NCBI RefSeq assembly: GCF_002607855.1
Contig: NZ_AWQQ01000087.1
Location: 1 to 39,111 of the forward strand
Direction of reading: 5' to 3'
Length of the DNA: 39,111 nt
Source of the DNA: Desulforamulus profundi
GTDB lineage: Bacteria; Bacillota_B; Desulfotomaculia; Desulfotomaculales; Desulfotomaculaceae
Of this stretch, positions 1-6,877 are shown in pieces. How positions within the stretch are numbered: the first letter of the stretch is position 1; every line of letters starts with the position of its first letter. A program made the translations under genes and the position numbers. The notes under the pieces are model-generated. The model worked only from the letters and a program-made list of their open reading frames with translations. It was not told where the DNA came from and did not search any database.

Positions 1-2
1 GT

Positions 3-215
3 TTATTAAACCGTATTCTCAGTGATAATGGTATTAAAATCAGTATCAATAAAATGCTGTCAATGTTATCTAATATAAAACAGGTAATTACAATTTACCC
101 CAAGAAAGGCAAGTCAAAAAAGGATCGAGAATGTTTTTCATTAACCAAATTAACGCCTGAGGAAAAAAGGGTTTTAGAGATTTTAGACATCAAAAAGTAT
201 GCCCTCGGGGGGTAA
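3..215 (+). pseudogene. Transposase C-terminal fragment (window-edge partial)
   Basis: An open frame enters from the left edge and runs 70 codons to a TAA stop at 213-215. The residues are basic and polar (for example YPKKGKSKKDRECF followed by LTPEEKRVLEIL), which resembles the extreme C-terminus of IS4/IS1634-type DDE transposases. No catalytic residue lies in the visible part, so the family is a guess from composition and from the IS-rich surroundings. The gene may be intact upstream of the window. It could also be the tail of another DNA-binding protein. Confidence 0.45.
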
Positions 216-313
216 TACGTTTCTATCCCCTGAAAGTCTTGTGGTTACTGGCTGAGGGGTTATTGTAATCGTTATTTCGTAAACTCACGCTAGACCTAAG
301 GAGGGAATGAAAC

Positions 314-886
314 TTGAGCAAAAAACTAGTCTTACTGCTGGCACTGGTGATGTCCTTTAGTTTAGTGGCCTTTGGCTGCGGCGGGGGCAAGACTAAGATT
401 GAGGTTAAAACCCCGGAGCAGGCGGCCAAGATGGAAGGAGACCCGGTACAAAACCTGGCTGTTAAAGAGAAGGAATGGCTCGGCCGGTTGGATGCCGTCC
501 GTGGGGACATCAGCAAGTCTTATAGCGAATGGGAGCAGGGTAAAACCACCAAAGAGGACTTTATGAACCAATTGAAAAAGTCCAACGGTACCGTCAGGGG
601 AATGAGCAAAGAATATGATCTACATATGGAGGCCAACCCCTTTCCCGCTGACAGGAAGAACGAAGAATTTTACAAAGACGGGTTAGCCTACGGGAATAAA
701 TTAAGGAAAACGGCCAATGATTTTATCTTTATGGCCACCGAAGGTATCTTGGACACCCAGACCAAAAAACTGAAACCCCTTACCGATGAGCAAATAAAGG
801 GTTTATATCAGAACTATATGGTAAACAAATATGACGAATACCGGGCCAAGCTGGTTCCGGCGCTGGACAAGGTAAATAAGAAGTAA
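314..886 (+). CDS. Putative lipoprotein, 190 aa
   Basis: It starts at TTG 314 behind a strong ribosome binding site (AAGGAGGG, 299-306). Residues 1-22 form a typical lipoprotein signal peptide: two lysines, a hydrophobic stretch, and a lipobox ending LVAFGC, so Cys22 should be lipidated after signal peptidase II cleavage. A Gly-rich linker follows, and then a mostly alpha-helical, charged domain of about 165 residues rich in Lys and Glu with few cysteines. This predicts an extracytoplasmic, membrane-anchored protein. I do not recognise the family and assign no function. It stands alone: a transposase relic lies upstream and a repeat-rich gap lies downstream, so it is probably monocistronic. 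No clear terminator follows. Confidence 0.75.
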   Translation: MSKKLVLLLALVMSFSLVAFGCGGGKTKIEVKTPEQAAKMEGDPVQNLAVKEKEWLGRLDAVRGDISKSYSEWEQGKTTKEDFMNQLKKSNGTVRGMSKEYDLHMEANPFPADRKNEEFYKDGLAYGNKLRKTANDFIFMATEGILDTQTKKLKPLTDEQIKGLYQNYMVNKYDEYRAKLVPALDKVNKK

Positions 887-1163
887 CGGGCGTGGGTGCC
901 ATGGGTGCCAGGCACCTAACTTATTAACTTTCTGTGGGGTATCTACTTACCTGGTGTATAGCCTCCCGGTAGGCCCTCCCGCAGGAGTACGGCCCGCGCA
1001 CTCTGGAAACGGAGTGCTCGAGGAAATCCCTGGCAAAAAACCGCTGCCATGGCGAACCAAAGGGACGGTCCCTCTGGTTTACCCAACCCTGGCCCTCTGC
1101 TCTCAGTTACTACGCTCGGAGTAGAGGGCCTAATTTTCCGTGAACTAAGAAAAAAATAAGGAG
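887..1163. repeat. Palindrome-rich, REP-like intergenic segment
   Basis: No gene is visible here. Four inverted repeats lie in under 280 bases: a perfect 6+1+6 palindrome GGTGCC-A-GGCACC (904-916), GCACTC/GAGTGC (998-1003 with 1012-1017), a 12-bp arm pair around AACCAAAGGGAC (1055-1066 with 1068-1079, one mismatch), and GGCCCTCTGCTC/GAGTAGAGGGCC (1091-1102 with 1119-1130, one G:U). The first is followed by CTAACTTATTAACTT, matching the 46-bp repeats at 1164 and 1816. Short palindromes of this type commonly accompany RAYT genes, and a RAYT gene lies at 1900. Confidence 0.6.
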
Positions 1164-1209
1164 GGGGTAATGGGTGTCAGGCACTAAACTTATTAACTTA
1201 TTGTAAATT
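1164..1209 (+). repeat. 46-bp direct repeat, copy 1
   Basis: This copy is identical base for base to 1816-1861. It contains the REP-like core TGGGTGTCAGGCAC followed by an AT-rich tail. The two copies bracket the IS481-type relic. A third, shorter and diverged copy lies at about 901-931. Confidence 0.85.
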
Positions 1210-1394
1210 GTGCTAAGTTGGGTATGGGTTGACAAAATGGAATAGGCTGGGAAATAAATCAACCACCCGGGCTTGCCCCAGATGGTTGAGTATCCACAGT
1301 GCTCCCCTTATAATGGTAATTGCTACATCAACATAATAAGGGGGAACTGCTGTGTATACTCATCCTACCGTAATTACGCTGCAGAAGGCAAGCA

Positions 1395-1822
1395 ATGAAA
1401 CTCGACCAGAGAAAAGTTTATACGCGCAGAGAAATAGCCGCCAAATGTCAGATGTCTCACACCACCTTTTACAAGTTTTTGGAAAGGTACAAGGAACAAG
1501 GCGAGAACGGATTGCACGATAAAGAACGTGTACCAGGTATCCGGCCTAATCAAACGCCGCCGGATATAGAAGAAGCTATCCTGCTATCCTGGCTTTTGTC
1601 CAGGAACACCCAGCTTATGGACCCAAAAGGATCAGCGCCGAACTGAGAAAATCAGAAAACGGCGGAATTAAAATCGGCGAAACCGCTGTATACGGGGTAC
1701 TTAGACGCAATGGCCTCAATACCAGGCGAGAACGCCTTAAATGGATTGATTCCCTGCAACCTCCGCAGGAGAAAACAGCCTGGGAGCTGGACAAAGGGGC
1801 CAGCCAACACAGGCAGGGGTAA
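1395..1822 (+). pseudogene. IS481-type transposase/integrase N-terminal relic, frameshifted
   Basis: The first frame (1395 to about 1591) encodes an HTH region of the type found at the N-terminus of IS481/ISL3-like integrases: TRREIAAKCQMSHTTFYKFL, then a conserved KEQGENGLHDK segment. The frame is then lost and resumes as AFVQEHPAYGPKRISAEL, the usual continuation, to a TAA at 1820-1822. The break is a tandem duplication of the octamer CTATCCTG (1576-1583 and 1584-1591); removing one copy restores a continuous frame. The DDE catalytic domain is absent, so the element is dead regardless of the frameshift. Perfect 46-bp repeats flank the relic. Confidence 0.75.
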
Positions 1823-1861
1823 TGGGTGTCAGGCACTAAACTTATTAACTTATTGTAAATT
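1816..1861 (+). repeat. 46-bp direct repeat, copy 2
   Basis: Identical to 1164-1209. It provides the stop codon of the IS481-type relic (TAA at 1820-1822). Its 3' end supplies the likely -35 hexamer TTGTAA (1853-1858) of the downstream RAYT gene. Confidence 0.85.
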
Positions 1862-1897
1862 ATAACACCTCCTGGTATAATTTGGCCGGGAGGTGTT
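1853..1897 (+). promoter_or_regulatory. RAYT promoter inside a hairpin that can mask the ribosome binding site
   Basis: TTGTAA (1853-1858), a 17-base spacer and TATAAT (1876-1881) form a near-consensus sigma-A promoter. The -10 box lies in the loop of an inverted repeat: AACACCTCCTGG (1864-1875) pairs with CCGGGAGGTGTT (1886-1897) with one G:U pair. The right arm contains the Shine-Dalgarno sequence. RNA started at this promoter would begin near 1888 and lack the left arm, whereas read-through RNA from outside would fold and hide the site. Confidence 0.6.
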
Positions 1898-1899
1898 TT

Positions 1900-2763
1900 T
1901 TGGGTAGAGATTTAAGGGTGGAACATCCCGGCACGGTTTATCATGTAATTCAAAGGGGAAATAACCGGGAATTTATATTTGACAAGTATGATGACAAGGC
2001 ATTCTTGTTGGACAAGATTCGTTTCTATAAACAAAGGGTAGGGTTCACTTTATTCGGTTATGTGATAATGGGCAACCACTATCATTTGATTATTCAGATG
2101 CATCATAGCCCCCTGCAGAAGGTTATGCAAATGTTAAACAACTGCTACAGTAAATACTACAACTCGGTTCGTAAAAGAACAGGGCACGTTTTTGGGGGTA
2201 GGTATAAGGCCATCCCGGTTCAGGAAGATAGGTATATGTTAACGCTCCTGAGGTATGTTCACCAGAATCCTATTAGGGCCAATATTTGCAAACATCCTTG
2301 GGAATATTACTGGAGCAGTGACAACGCATATCGAAGAAGTATTAACGATCTAGTTGACGTAGATATTATGCTTAATTTTCTATCACCAAACCGTCGAAAG
2401 GCGGTAGAAAAATATGTGCAATTTATGAGTCTCGAGGAATCAGACGACTTTGAATCTTTAGACCTAATTGGTGACGAAAGTTATGCTCTGGCAGTTAAAC
2501 CTAAGCGAGAGGTACTTCAACGAAAGAGGTTGGATGAAATTCTTATTGAAACCGGCCTTACCTTAGAGGAATTTAACCTGGTAAAAAGCGGTTCCAGGAA
2601 ACGAAGCTTGACCTCATGCAAGGAAACATACGCCAAAGAAGCTTTAAAAAACGGTTATACGTTAAAGGAAATTGCCGGAAATATTTCCCTTACAGATGTG
2701 GCAATTCATAAACTGCTGCAGAAGGAAAGACATTCGGTATCGACTGATAATTTTGCTGATTAA
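1900..2763 (+). CDS. REP-associated tyrosine transposase (RAYT, Y1_Tnp family)
   Basis: This 287-residue protein belongs to the IS200/IS605-like HUH single-strand transposase family. It starts at TTG 1900, which follows GGGAGGTG at a good distance and gives the canonical opening MGRDLRVEHPGTVYHVIQRG; an upstream TTG at 1882 would put the ribosome binding site inside the gene. The HUH pair lies in MGNHYHLII and the nucleophile region in YVHQNPIRAN, preceded by the usual GHVFGGRYKAI. The C-terminal third carries an HTH-like segment (KNGYTLKEIAGNISLTDVAI) that probably binds DNA. RAYTs are usually domesticated and act on REP palindromes; several such palindromes lie just upstream. No flanking IS ends are seen, so it is probably not itself mobile. 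Confidence 0.88.
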   Translation: MGRDLRVEHPGTVYHVIQRGNNREFIFDKYDDKAFLLDKIRFYKQRVGFTLFGYVIMGNHYHLIIQMHHSPLQKVMQMLNNCYSKYYNSVRKRTGHVFGGRYKAIPVQEDRYMLTLLRYVHQNPIRANICKHPWEYYWSSDNAYRRSINDLVDVDIMLNFLSPNRRKAVEKYVQFMSLEESDDFESLDLIGDESYALAVKPKREVLQRKRLDEILIETGLTLEEFNLVKSGSRKRSLTSCKETYAKEALKNGYTLKEIAGNISLTDVAIHKLLQKERHSVSTDNFAD

Positions 2764-2938
2764 TTGTGAAGATATGTACAAATCTCTATTGTACTATTCC
2801 TGTTAGCCCTTGTTTTTAAAACCAATTCCATGGTTAAGATAGTAAAAATATTTATTGCCATAAATTACTAACCATTACTCGACTGAAAACTATCAATAAC
2901 ATTAACTTATAACATGGGTTAAAATAAAGGTGAAAAAC

Positions 2939-2998
2939 ATGAAAGCAATCAGAGACCCTGTACATAACATTATTCTATTCCAGGAGTTATGCACTTGA
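2939..2998 (+). pseudogene. N-terminus of an HD-domain phosphohydrolase, cut off by an IS
   Basis: ATG 2939 follows AAAGGTG and opens MKAIRDPVHNIILF, the typical start of HD-superfamily phosphohydrolases of the dGTPase-like group (usual form MKxIRDPVHxxI). Only the first 14 codons belong to the gene. From 2981 the sequence is the left inverted repeat of the IS, and a stop follows within six codons. The rest of the gene is not on the far side of the IS, so it has been lost from this locus. Confidence 0.65.
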
Positions 2999-4608
2999 TG
3001 GGAATAAATGGAAATTCATAACCCCAAAAAGTTTTTTTTAAAAAGACTCTGATAACTGGCAAAAAGACTTGACATTTCTGGAAGTCCCCCATAATCGCTT
3101 TGGATGGTACTTTCTACCATCACTCTGGTGATATGGGTGATACGAATGAAGGAACTATGTAAACCGACTTTCGAGAAAAAGGATCATGGTCAAGGTGCCG
3201 GAATACCGGTCCTTAAGTCAATCTGGGATTTGTTTGACCTGTCTCTGCTGTTTTCCCAGTCCGGAATACGCAAACACTCCGGGACTCCAGCCTGGCTTCT
3301 AGCTTTTGCCTACATTTGTGGTCTGGTTAATCATGCAAGTTCCGCAAATCAAAATGCTAAGTTTTCAACGGAAACACCATTTTTACAACAGCTACTTTCC
3401 GGAGGAATAATCTCCCAAAGTGCCTTTAGCCGGTTTCTTTCTAAACCCTTTCAGTGGCTCCGGTTCTCTTTGGGTAGACTTGCTAGGTTACAGGAAAACA
3501 ACGATAGCCGATTGACCGACGGAGATATCATTGCCTTAGACGATACCAAAGTTGAACATCCTTACGGTAAAAAAATCCCCTTTCTCTGTTGGCTCTTTGA
3601 CAGTTCGGATAAGCGCCATGTATGGTGCATTAATCTTGTGTCAACCCTGGCTGTCTTAAAAAATGGCCTCGAATATCCCATGCTGTGGCGCTTCTGGGTT
3701 AAAACCGACCAAGAGAATGAAAAACAAACCAAGCTCGATCTTGCTAAACAGATGCTCTCAGAGGTGCGTCAACTGAACAAGGCCAGACTCTGGGTTGCCA
3801 TGGATCGATGGTTTCTATGTAAGAAGTTCCTGAACTGGCTTATGGATGAGAATTTTGACTGGGTTACCAAGGCCAAACGTAACACGGTGCTATTCAGGAA
3901 AATCTACGATCCTGTACTAGGAAAGGAACACTACATCAAGCTCAATCCAAAGCAACTACTGCGAGAAGTTTATCCCAGGGTTCGGGTTCTTGGAAGAGGT
4001 TCCGTCCTTAGTATTCCCGACATTTACATCAAAGTGCCTACGAGACCTTGACCCGTAAGGGAAAACCCATCACTAGGCAACGGTTTTTACCCATAGCTGC
4101 CATTGCAGCCACTTATGAGAAGCCAGCGGCTGAAAGCAGTGTGATTCTTCCAGAGGAAGAATGTCCGGCAACCTTCAAGGATGCGTACCTCTTGATAAGC
4201 AACCGAGTCGATGCACCGGAAGAAGCGGCCAGTGTCTATGCCAAACGGTGGAGAATAGAAGTTTTTTATCGCATGGTGAAACAGAATCTTGGATTAACTT
4301 CGTGCTATGCTCATTCTGAAACTGCCCATTTCGCACATGTGGAACTCTTGTTCACGGCGAAGACCCTTCTTTGTTACGCTACTTGGGAGTGCAATAAAGA
4401 AGGCGCCGAACAAGCCCCATCCCTCTGCGAAGTGGTAAGGTACTTTTTCAACGCCAGCTGTCGGATCAGCTGTTGCGAGCAGTTGATCCAAGTCTATTTT
4501 GACACGGCAACCGAGCGTTTTTCAAGGCTTATTGATAAATTTTGGCCGCAATCTTTAGAACTTAGGTTATGGATCTGGGAATATTATCCTGGAACTGCAT
4601 AACTACTG
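2981..4608 (+). mobile_element. IS4-like insertion sequence, 1628 bp, with 16-bp imperfect terminal repeats
   Basis: The left end CAGGAGTTATGCACTT (2981-2996) and the reverse complement of the right end, CAGTAGTTATGCAGTT (4593-4608), match at 14 of 16 positions. The ends enclose one DDE transposase gene. The left end falls exactly where homology of the HD gene stops, and the right end exactly where the glycosyltransferase tail becomes unusual, so the boundaries are supported on both sides. No target-site duplication is evident (TATTC before, TTAAT after), which suggests that a deletion or recombination followed insertion. Confidence 0.8.
3146..4602 (+). pseudogene. DDE transposase of the IS, one frameshift
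   Basis: The chosen start is ATG 3146 (MKELCKPTFEKKDHGQG). The first frame runs to 4051 and the second, to 4602, begins in a different register. Catalytic residues are visible: Asp in IIALDDTK (near 3540), Asp in VAMDRWF (near 3796), and the Y-(2)-R-(3)-E-(6)-K signature YAKRWRIEVFYRMVK (near 4238-4282). This marks an IS4/IS701-like DDE transposase of about 485 residues. The frames join naturally (KVAYETLTRKG) if one G is restored in GTGCC at 4034-4038. IS4 elements do not use programmed frameshifting, so this is a mutation or a sequencing error. Confidence 0.82.
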
Positions 4609-5731
4609 TTAATAATTGATTGTATAATTGCTTGGTTTTTTCAACCATCATGCTGACAGTAAACTTTTCCTTAACATGTTTCTGACCGTTCGCTCCCATT
4701 CTGATCAAACGGTCCCTTTCCCCGATCAATCCGGCCAAAGCCACCGCGAGGGCTTCGGGATCCCTGGACGGCACCACCAGGCCTGTTTTTCCTTCCGCAA
4801 TGGCTTCCGGGACGCCGCCAACCCTGGTGGCCACCACCGGTTTCCCCGCAGCCATCGCTTCCAAGATGGTCAACGGCAGACCTTCGGTGACCGAGGGCAG
4901 CACATAAATATCCAGAACGGACAGGATCTCCGCAATATTTTCCCGCTGCCCGGCAAAGATCACCCTGTTTTGCAGGCCCAACTCAGTGGCTTCCTGTTCC
5001 AGGGTTTCCCTGAGGGGGCCGTCCCCTACCACCAGGAAATTTACCTGGTACTCCTTGAGGAGAGAGGCTGCCTTGAGAAAGTAACTGACACCCTTTTGGG
5101 GGGCCAGGCGGGCAATGGTTCCAACCACCGGGCCCAATTCCGGAATGTTGAGGCTGCGTCTGACAGACTTGGCATCGACTTTGGCGGCAAACTTTTCTAC
5201 CTCAATGCCGTTATAAATGGTGGTTAACTGTTTGGCAGGCAGGCCTTCCCGTTCCATTAATTCCTGTTTTAAGGCATCGGATACGGTAATAATTTTATCG
5301 GTGAACCGGGCCAAAAACCGTTCCACCGTTGCGAACAGTTTTTTCTTCCACTCCGGCCATTCTTCATAGAAGATACTGTTATGAGCCGTAAATATGACCA
5401 CCGGTGTTCTGGCCATCAGGGCAGCCAAACGACCCACCAGGGCTCCTTTGGAACTATGGGCATGTAAAATGGTGGTGCCCGATTGATTGAGGTATTTAAC
5501 TAAACTGTGTACCGCTGCATAATCCCTGGTTGGTGAAAGTTCTCCCACCAGGGGAATGGGGAACGTCTGAACTCTCAGGGCGGTAAGCTCGTCCCACAAA
5601 GCCGTATTGGGAGGACAGGCCACCGTTACGTCAAACCTTTTTTTATCCGTATATCGTACCAAATTAATCAGGTGGTTTTTCATACCCCCTGCGGCGGGTC
5701 TTACCACGTGCAATAGTTTTATTCTGGACAA
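4562..5731 (-). CDS. GT4-family glycosyltransferase with an IS-encoded tail
   Basis: A 389-residue GT-B fold enzyme that would transfer a sugar from a nucleotide-sugar donor, in capsule, exopolysaccharide or glycolipid synthesis. The N-domain begins KLLHVVRPAAGGMKNHLINL. The C-domain has VGTIARLAPQKG, then VVGDGPLRETLE, and the donor-site E-x7-E motif EGLPLTILE followed by AMAAGKPVVAT. The start is TTG 5731 behind GGGGTG. Residues 375-389 and the stop are encoded by the right end of the IS (4562-4608), so the native C-terminus has been replaced; because the catalytic motifs lie well before this, activity may survive. It stands alone, so the acceptor is unknown. Confidence 0.88.
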   Translation of the reverse strand: MSRIKLLHVVRPAAGGMKNHLINLVRYTDKKRFDVTVACPPNTALWDELTALRVQTFPIPLVGELSPTRDYAAVHSLVKYLNQSGTTILHAHSSKGALVGRLAALMARTPVVIFTAHNSIFYEEWPEWKKKLFATVERFLARFTDKIITVSDALKQELMEREGLPAKQLTTIYNGIEVEKFAAKVDAKSVRRSLNIPELGPVVGTIARLAPQKGVSYFLKAASLLKEYQVNFLVVGDGPLRETLEQEATELGLQNRVIFAGQRENIAEILSVLDIYVLPSVTEGLPLTILEAMAAGKPVVATRVGGVPEAIAEGKTGLVVPSRDPEALAVALAGLIGERDRLIRMGANGQKHVKEKFTVSMMVEKTKQLYNQLLTVVMQFQDNIPRSIT

Positions 5732-5868
5732 ACGGTTTCACCCCTGCAACTGTATATCTTTTCCAAAACTACCCATCTCTATGCATCAACCTTTATTCGC
5801 CACTTTCTACCGTTTCACCTGCCCATAAAAAACAAAAAGCAGTGACACCACCGCCATTATATGCAAAG

Positions 5869-5892
5869 GGCCGCCTAAAAAACTTGGCGGCC
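5869..5892 (-). terminator. Hairpin after the ferredoxin gene
   Basis: A perfect 7-bp stem, GGCCGCC (5869-5875) with GGCGGCC (5886-5892), lies 7 bases beyond the ferredoxin stop on the minus strand. The following U-tract is poor (CTTTGC), so termination may be weak. Confidence 0.5.
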
Positions 5893-5898
5893 GGGTAA

Positions 5899-6087
5899 TC
5901 AGCTGATTTTGATTGCTTCGGTGGGGCAGCCTTCGGTAGCTTCTCTGGCCTGGTCTTCCTGCCCGTCCGGCACTTCATCTACAATAGCATGGGCCTTTTC
6001 CTCATCGTTCCAATCAAAAACCTCCGGACAAACATCAATACAGGCACCGCAGCTAATGCAAAGGTCCTGGTCTACCACTGCTTTCAT
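5899..6087 (-). CDS. Ferredoxin, single [4Fe-4S]
   Basis: A 62-residue soluble low-potential electron carrier. The start is ATG 6087 because GGAGGTG lies directly upstream; the longer open frame to 6132 would run across the promoter. The cluster motif is C10-x2-C13-x2-C16 (CISCGAC) with the remote ligand in GCPTEAI near residue 54. A further Cys at position 20 (VCPEVF) resembles the disulfide-forming Cys of Thermotoga-type mono-cluster ferredoxins. The acidic composition is typical. It has its own promoter and a hairpin at the end, so it is probably transcribed alone. The redox partners are not identifiable from context; the hydrogenase and the corrinoid activator in this window are possible users only by inference. 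Confidence 0.93.
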   Translation of the reverse strand: MKAVVDQDLCISCGACIDVCPEVFDWNDEEKAHAIVDEVPDGQEDQAREATEGCPTEAIKIS

Positions 6088-6103
6088 GGTGACACCTCCA
6101 TTC

Positions 6104-6132
6104 AATTTAAACAACCTTATTTTGGCTGTCAA
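6104..6132 (-). promoter_or_regulatory. Promoter of the ferredoxin gene
   Basis: Reading the minus strand, TTGACA (6132-6127), a 17-base spacer and TAAATT (6109-6104) match the sigma-A consensus well. They lie 17 bases upstream of the chosen ATG, a short leader that just accommodates the ribosome binding site. Confidence 0.7.
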
Positions 6133-6327
6133 TACCGGAAATTATGCCCGTTTTAGGAGAAAGTTAACCGTGAATTAATGCCGGCGGGCAGCGGGTGCAG
6201 GTGCGGTTGGTTGTTCAGAAAAAGCTGCTTGATGGCCGCACAACTCAAATATTTTTCTTGTTGTATGGGAATCTTAATGATTATGAGTTTATTTTTTCTA
6301 GCAAAATTTGTTTTTCTAGCAAAAATA

Positions 6328-6356
6328 GAAGAAGAACGGAAGCTCCGCTCTTCTTC
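6328..6356 (-). terminator. Terminator of the Cys-rich peptide gene
   Basis: The arms GAAGAAGA (6328-6335) and TCTTCTTC (6349-6356) enclose an inner CGGA/TCCG stem. On the minus strand the hairpin is followed by CTATTTTTGC. It lies 11 bases after the stop at 6367. Confidence 0.65.
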
Positions 6357-6366
6357 AAGAGTGTTA

Positions 6367-6501
6367 CTATCGGCAGTCAGTGGACATACTGCCGCAGCCG
6401 TCGGAAGCGGCGCTGCAGGTTTCAGGACACTCAGCGGCGCAATCGGAAGTTATTTCTTCCAATTTTTCCACAGCCCTGGCAGTCCGTTTTTCTTTCGCCA
6501 T
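6367..6501 (-). CDS. Small Cys-rich peptide, 44 aa, unknown
   Basis: ATG 6501 is preceded by GGGAGGTG at ideal spacing, and a terminator follows the stop, so this short frame looks like a genuine gene although it is easily missed. The N-terminal half is charged and helical (MAKEKRTARAVEKLEEITSD). The C-terminal half holds five Cys at residues 21, 25, 29, 36 and 43, mixed with Ser, Ala, Gly and acidic residues. It could bind metal or a cluster, carry disulfides, or be a peptide precursor. I see no radical SAM maturase, transporter or protease next to it, and it does not match the six-Cys SCIFF pattern. I do not recognise a family and assign no function. Confidence 0.6.
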   Translation of the reverse strand: MAKEKRTARAVEKLEEITSDCAAECPETCSAASDGCGSMSTDCR

Positions 6502-6594
6502 TGATGTAACACCTCCCGTAACATAGGTTATCCGAAACAGGGTCTTAAAAATCCTGGTATTATTACCCAATATTTCAAAAGATCTCTAAAAGAT

Positions 6595-6628
6595 AAAAAG
6601 GACCGGATGATTATCTCCGGTCCTTTTT
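6595..6628 (-). terminator. Strong bidirectional terminator at the end of the metH operon
   Basis: A 12-bp perfect stem, AAAAAGGACCGG (6595-6606) with CCGGTCCTTTTT (6617-6628), has A/T tracts on both sides. The last codons of the upstream small membrane protein lie inside the stem-loop. Confidence 0.85.
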
Positions 6629-6874
6629 GCTCCCTTTATTTTTTAGCTTTTTATTATCCCGGCTTCCCGTCATGTATCTTACGATAATAAAGCCGGTTAA
6701 CAGAGAGATGAAGGTTTTTATGAGCAGGTCCCTGGTCAAAACTGCCTTGGCATATTCAATATACCAAAGTCCGCCCACCTCTTTGGTTAATTCTATCTCT
6801 ACCGTAAATGCCTGCAGGGCGGTTATGGTAAGAAAGATACCAAGAGCGTGGATGAAAAATTTCTTTTTATTCAT
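6611..6874 (-). CDS. Small membrane protein, 87 aa
   Basis: It starts 3 bases after the stop of the RACo-like gene, so it is almost certainly co-transcribed as the last gene of the methionine synthase operon. Two hydrophobic segments are visible: FFIHALGIFLTITALQAFTV near the N-terminus and TFISLLTGFIIVRYM in the middle. They are separated by a polar loop that contains ELTKEVGGLWYIEYAKA. The C-terminal 15 residues are strongly basic and lie over the operon terminator. I do not recognise the family. Its position is the only hint of a link to the corrinoid pathway, and that link may be accidental. Confidence 0.6.
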   Translation of the reverse strand: MNKKKFFIHALGIFLTITALQAFTVEIELTKEVGGLWYIEYAKAVLTRDLLIKTFISLLTGFIIVRYMTGSRDNKKLKNKGSKKDRR

Positions 6875-6877
6875 GGC

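Noticed and set aside
4034..4051. Programmed ribosomal frameshift in the IS transposase
   Set aside because: There is no slippery heptamer or downstream structure, IS4-type elements do not use frameshifting, and similar breaks occur in many non-transposon genes of the window.
6293..6324. Direct repeat TTTTTCTAGCAAAA (6293-6306 and 6311-6324)
   Set aside because: It is only two copies in an AT-rich spacer beyond the Cys-rich peptide terminator, with no sign of function.
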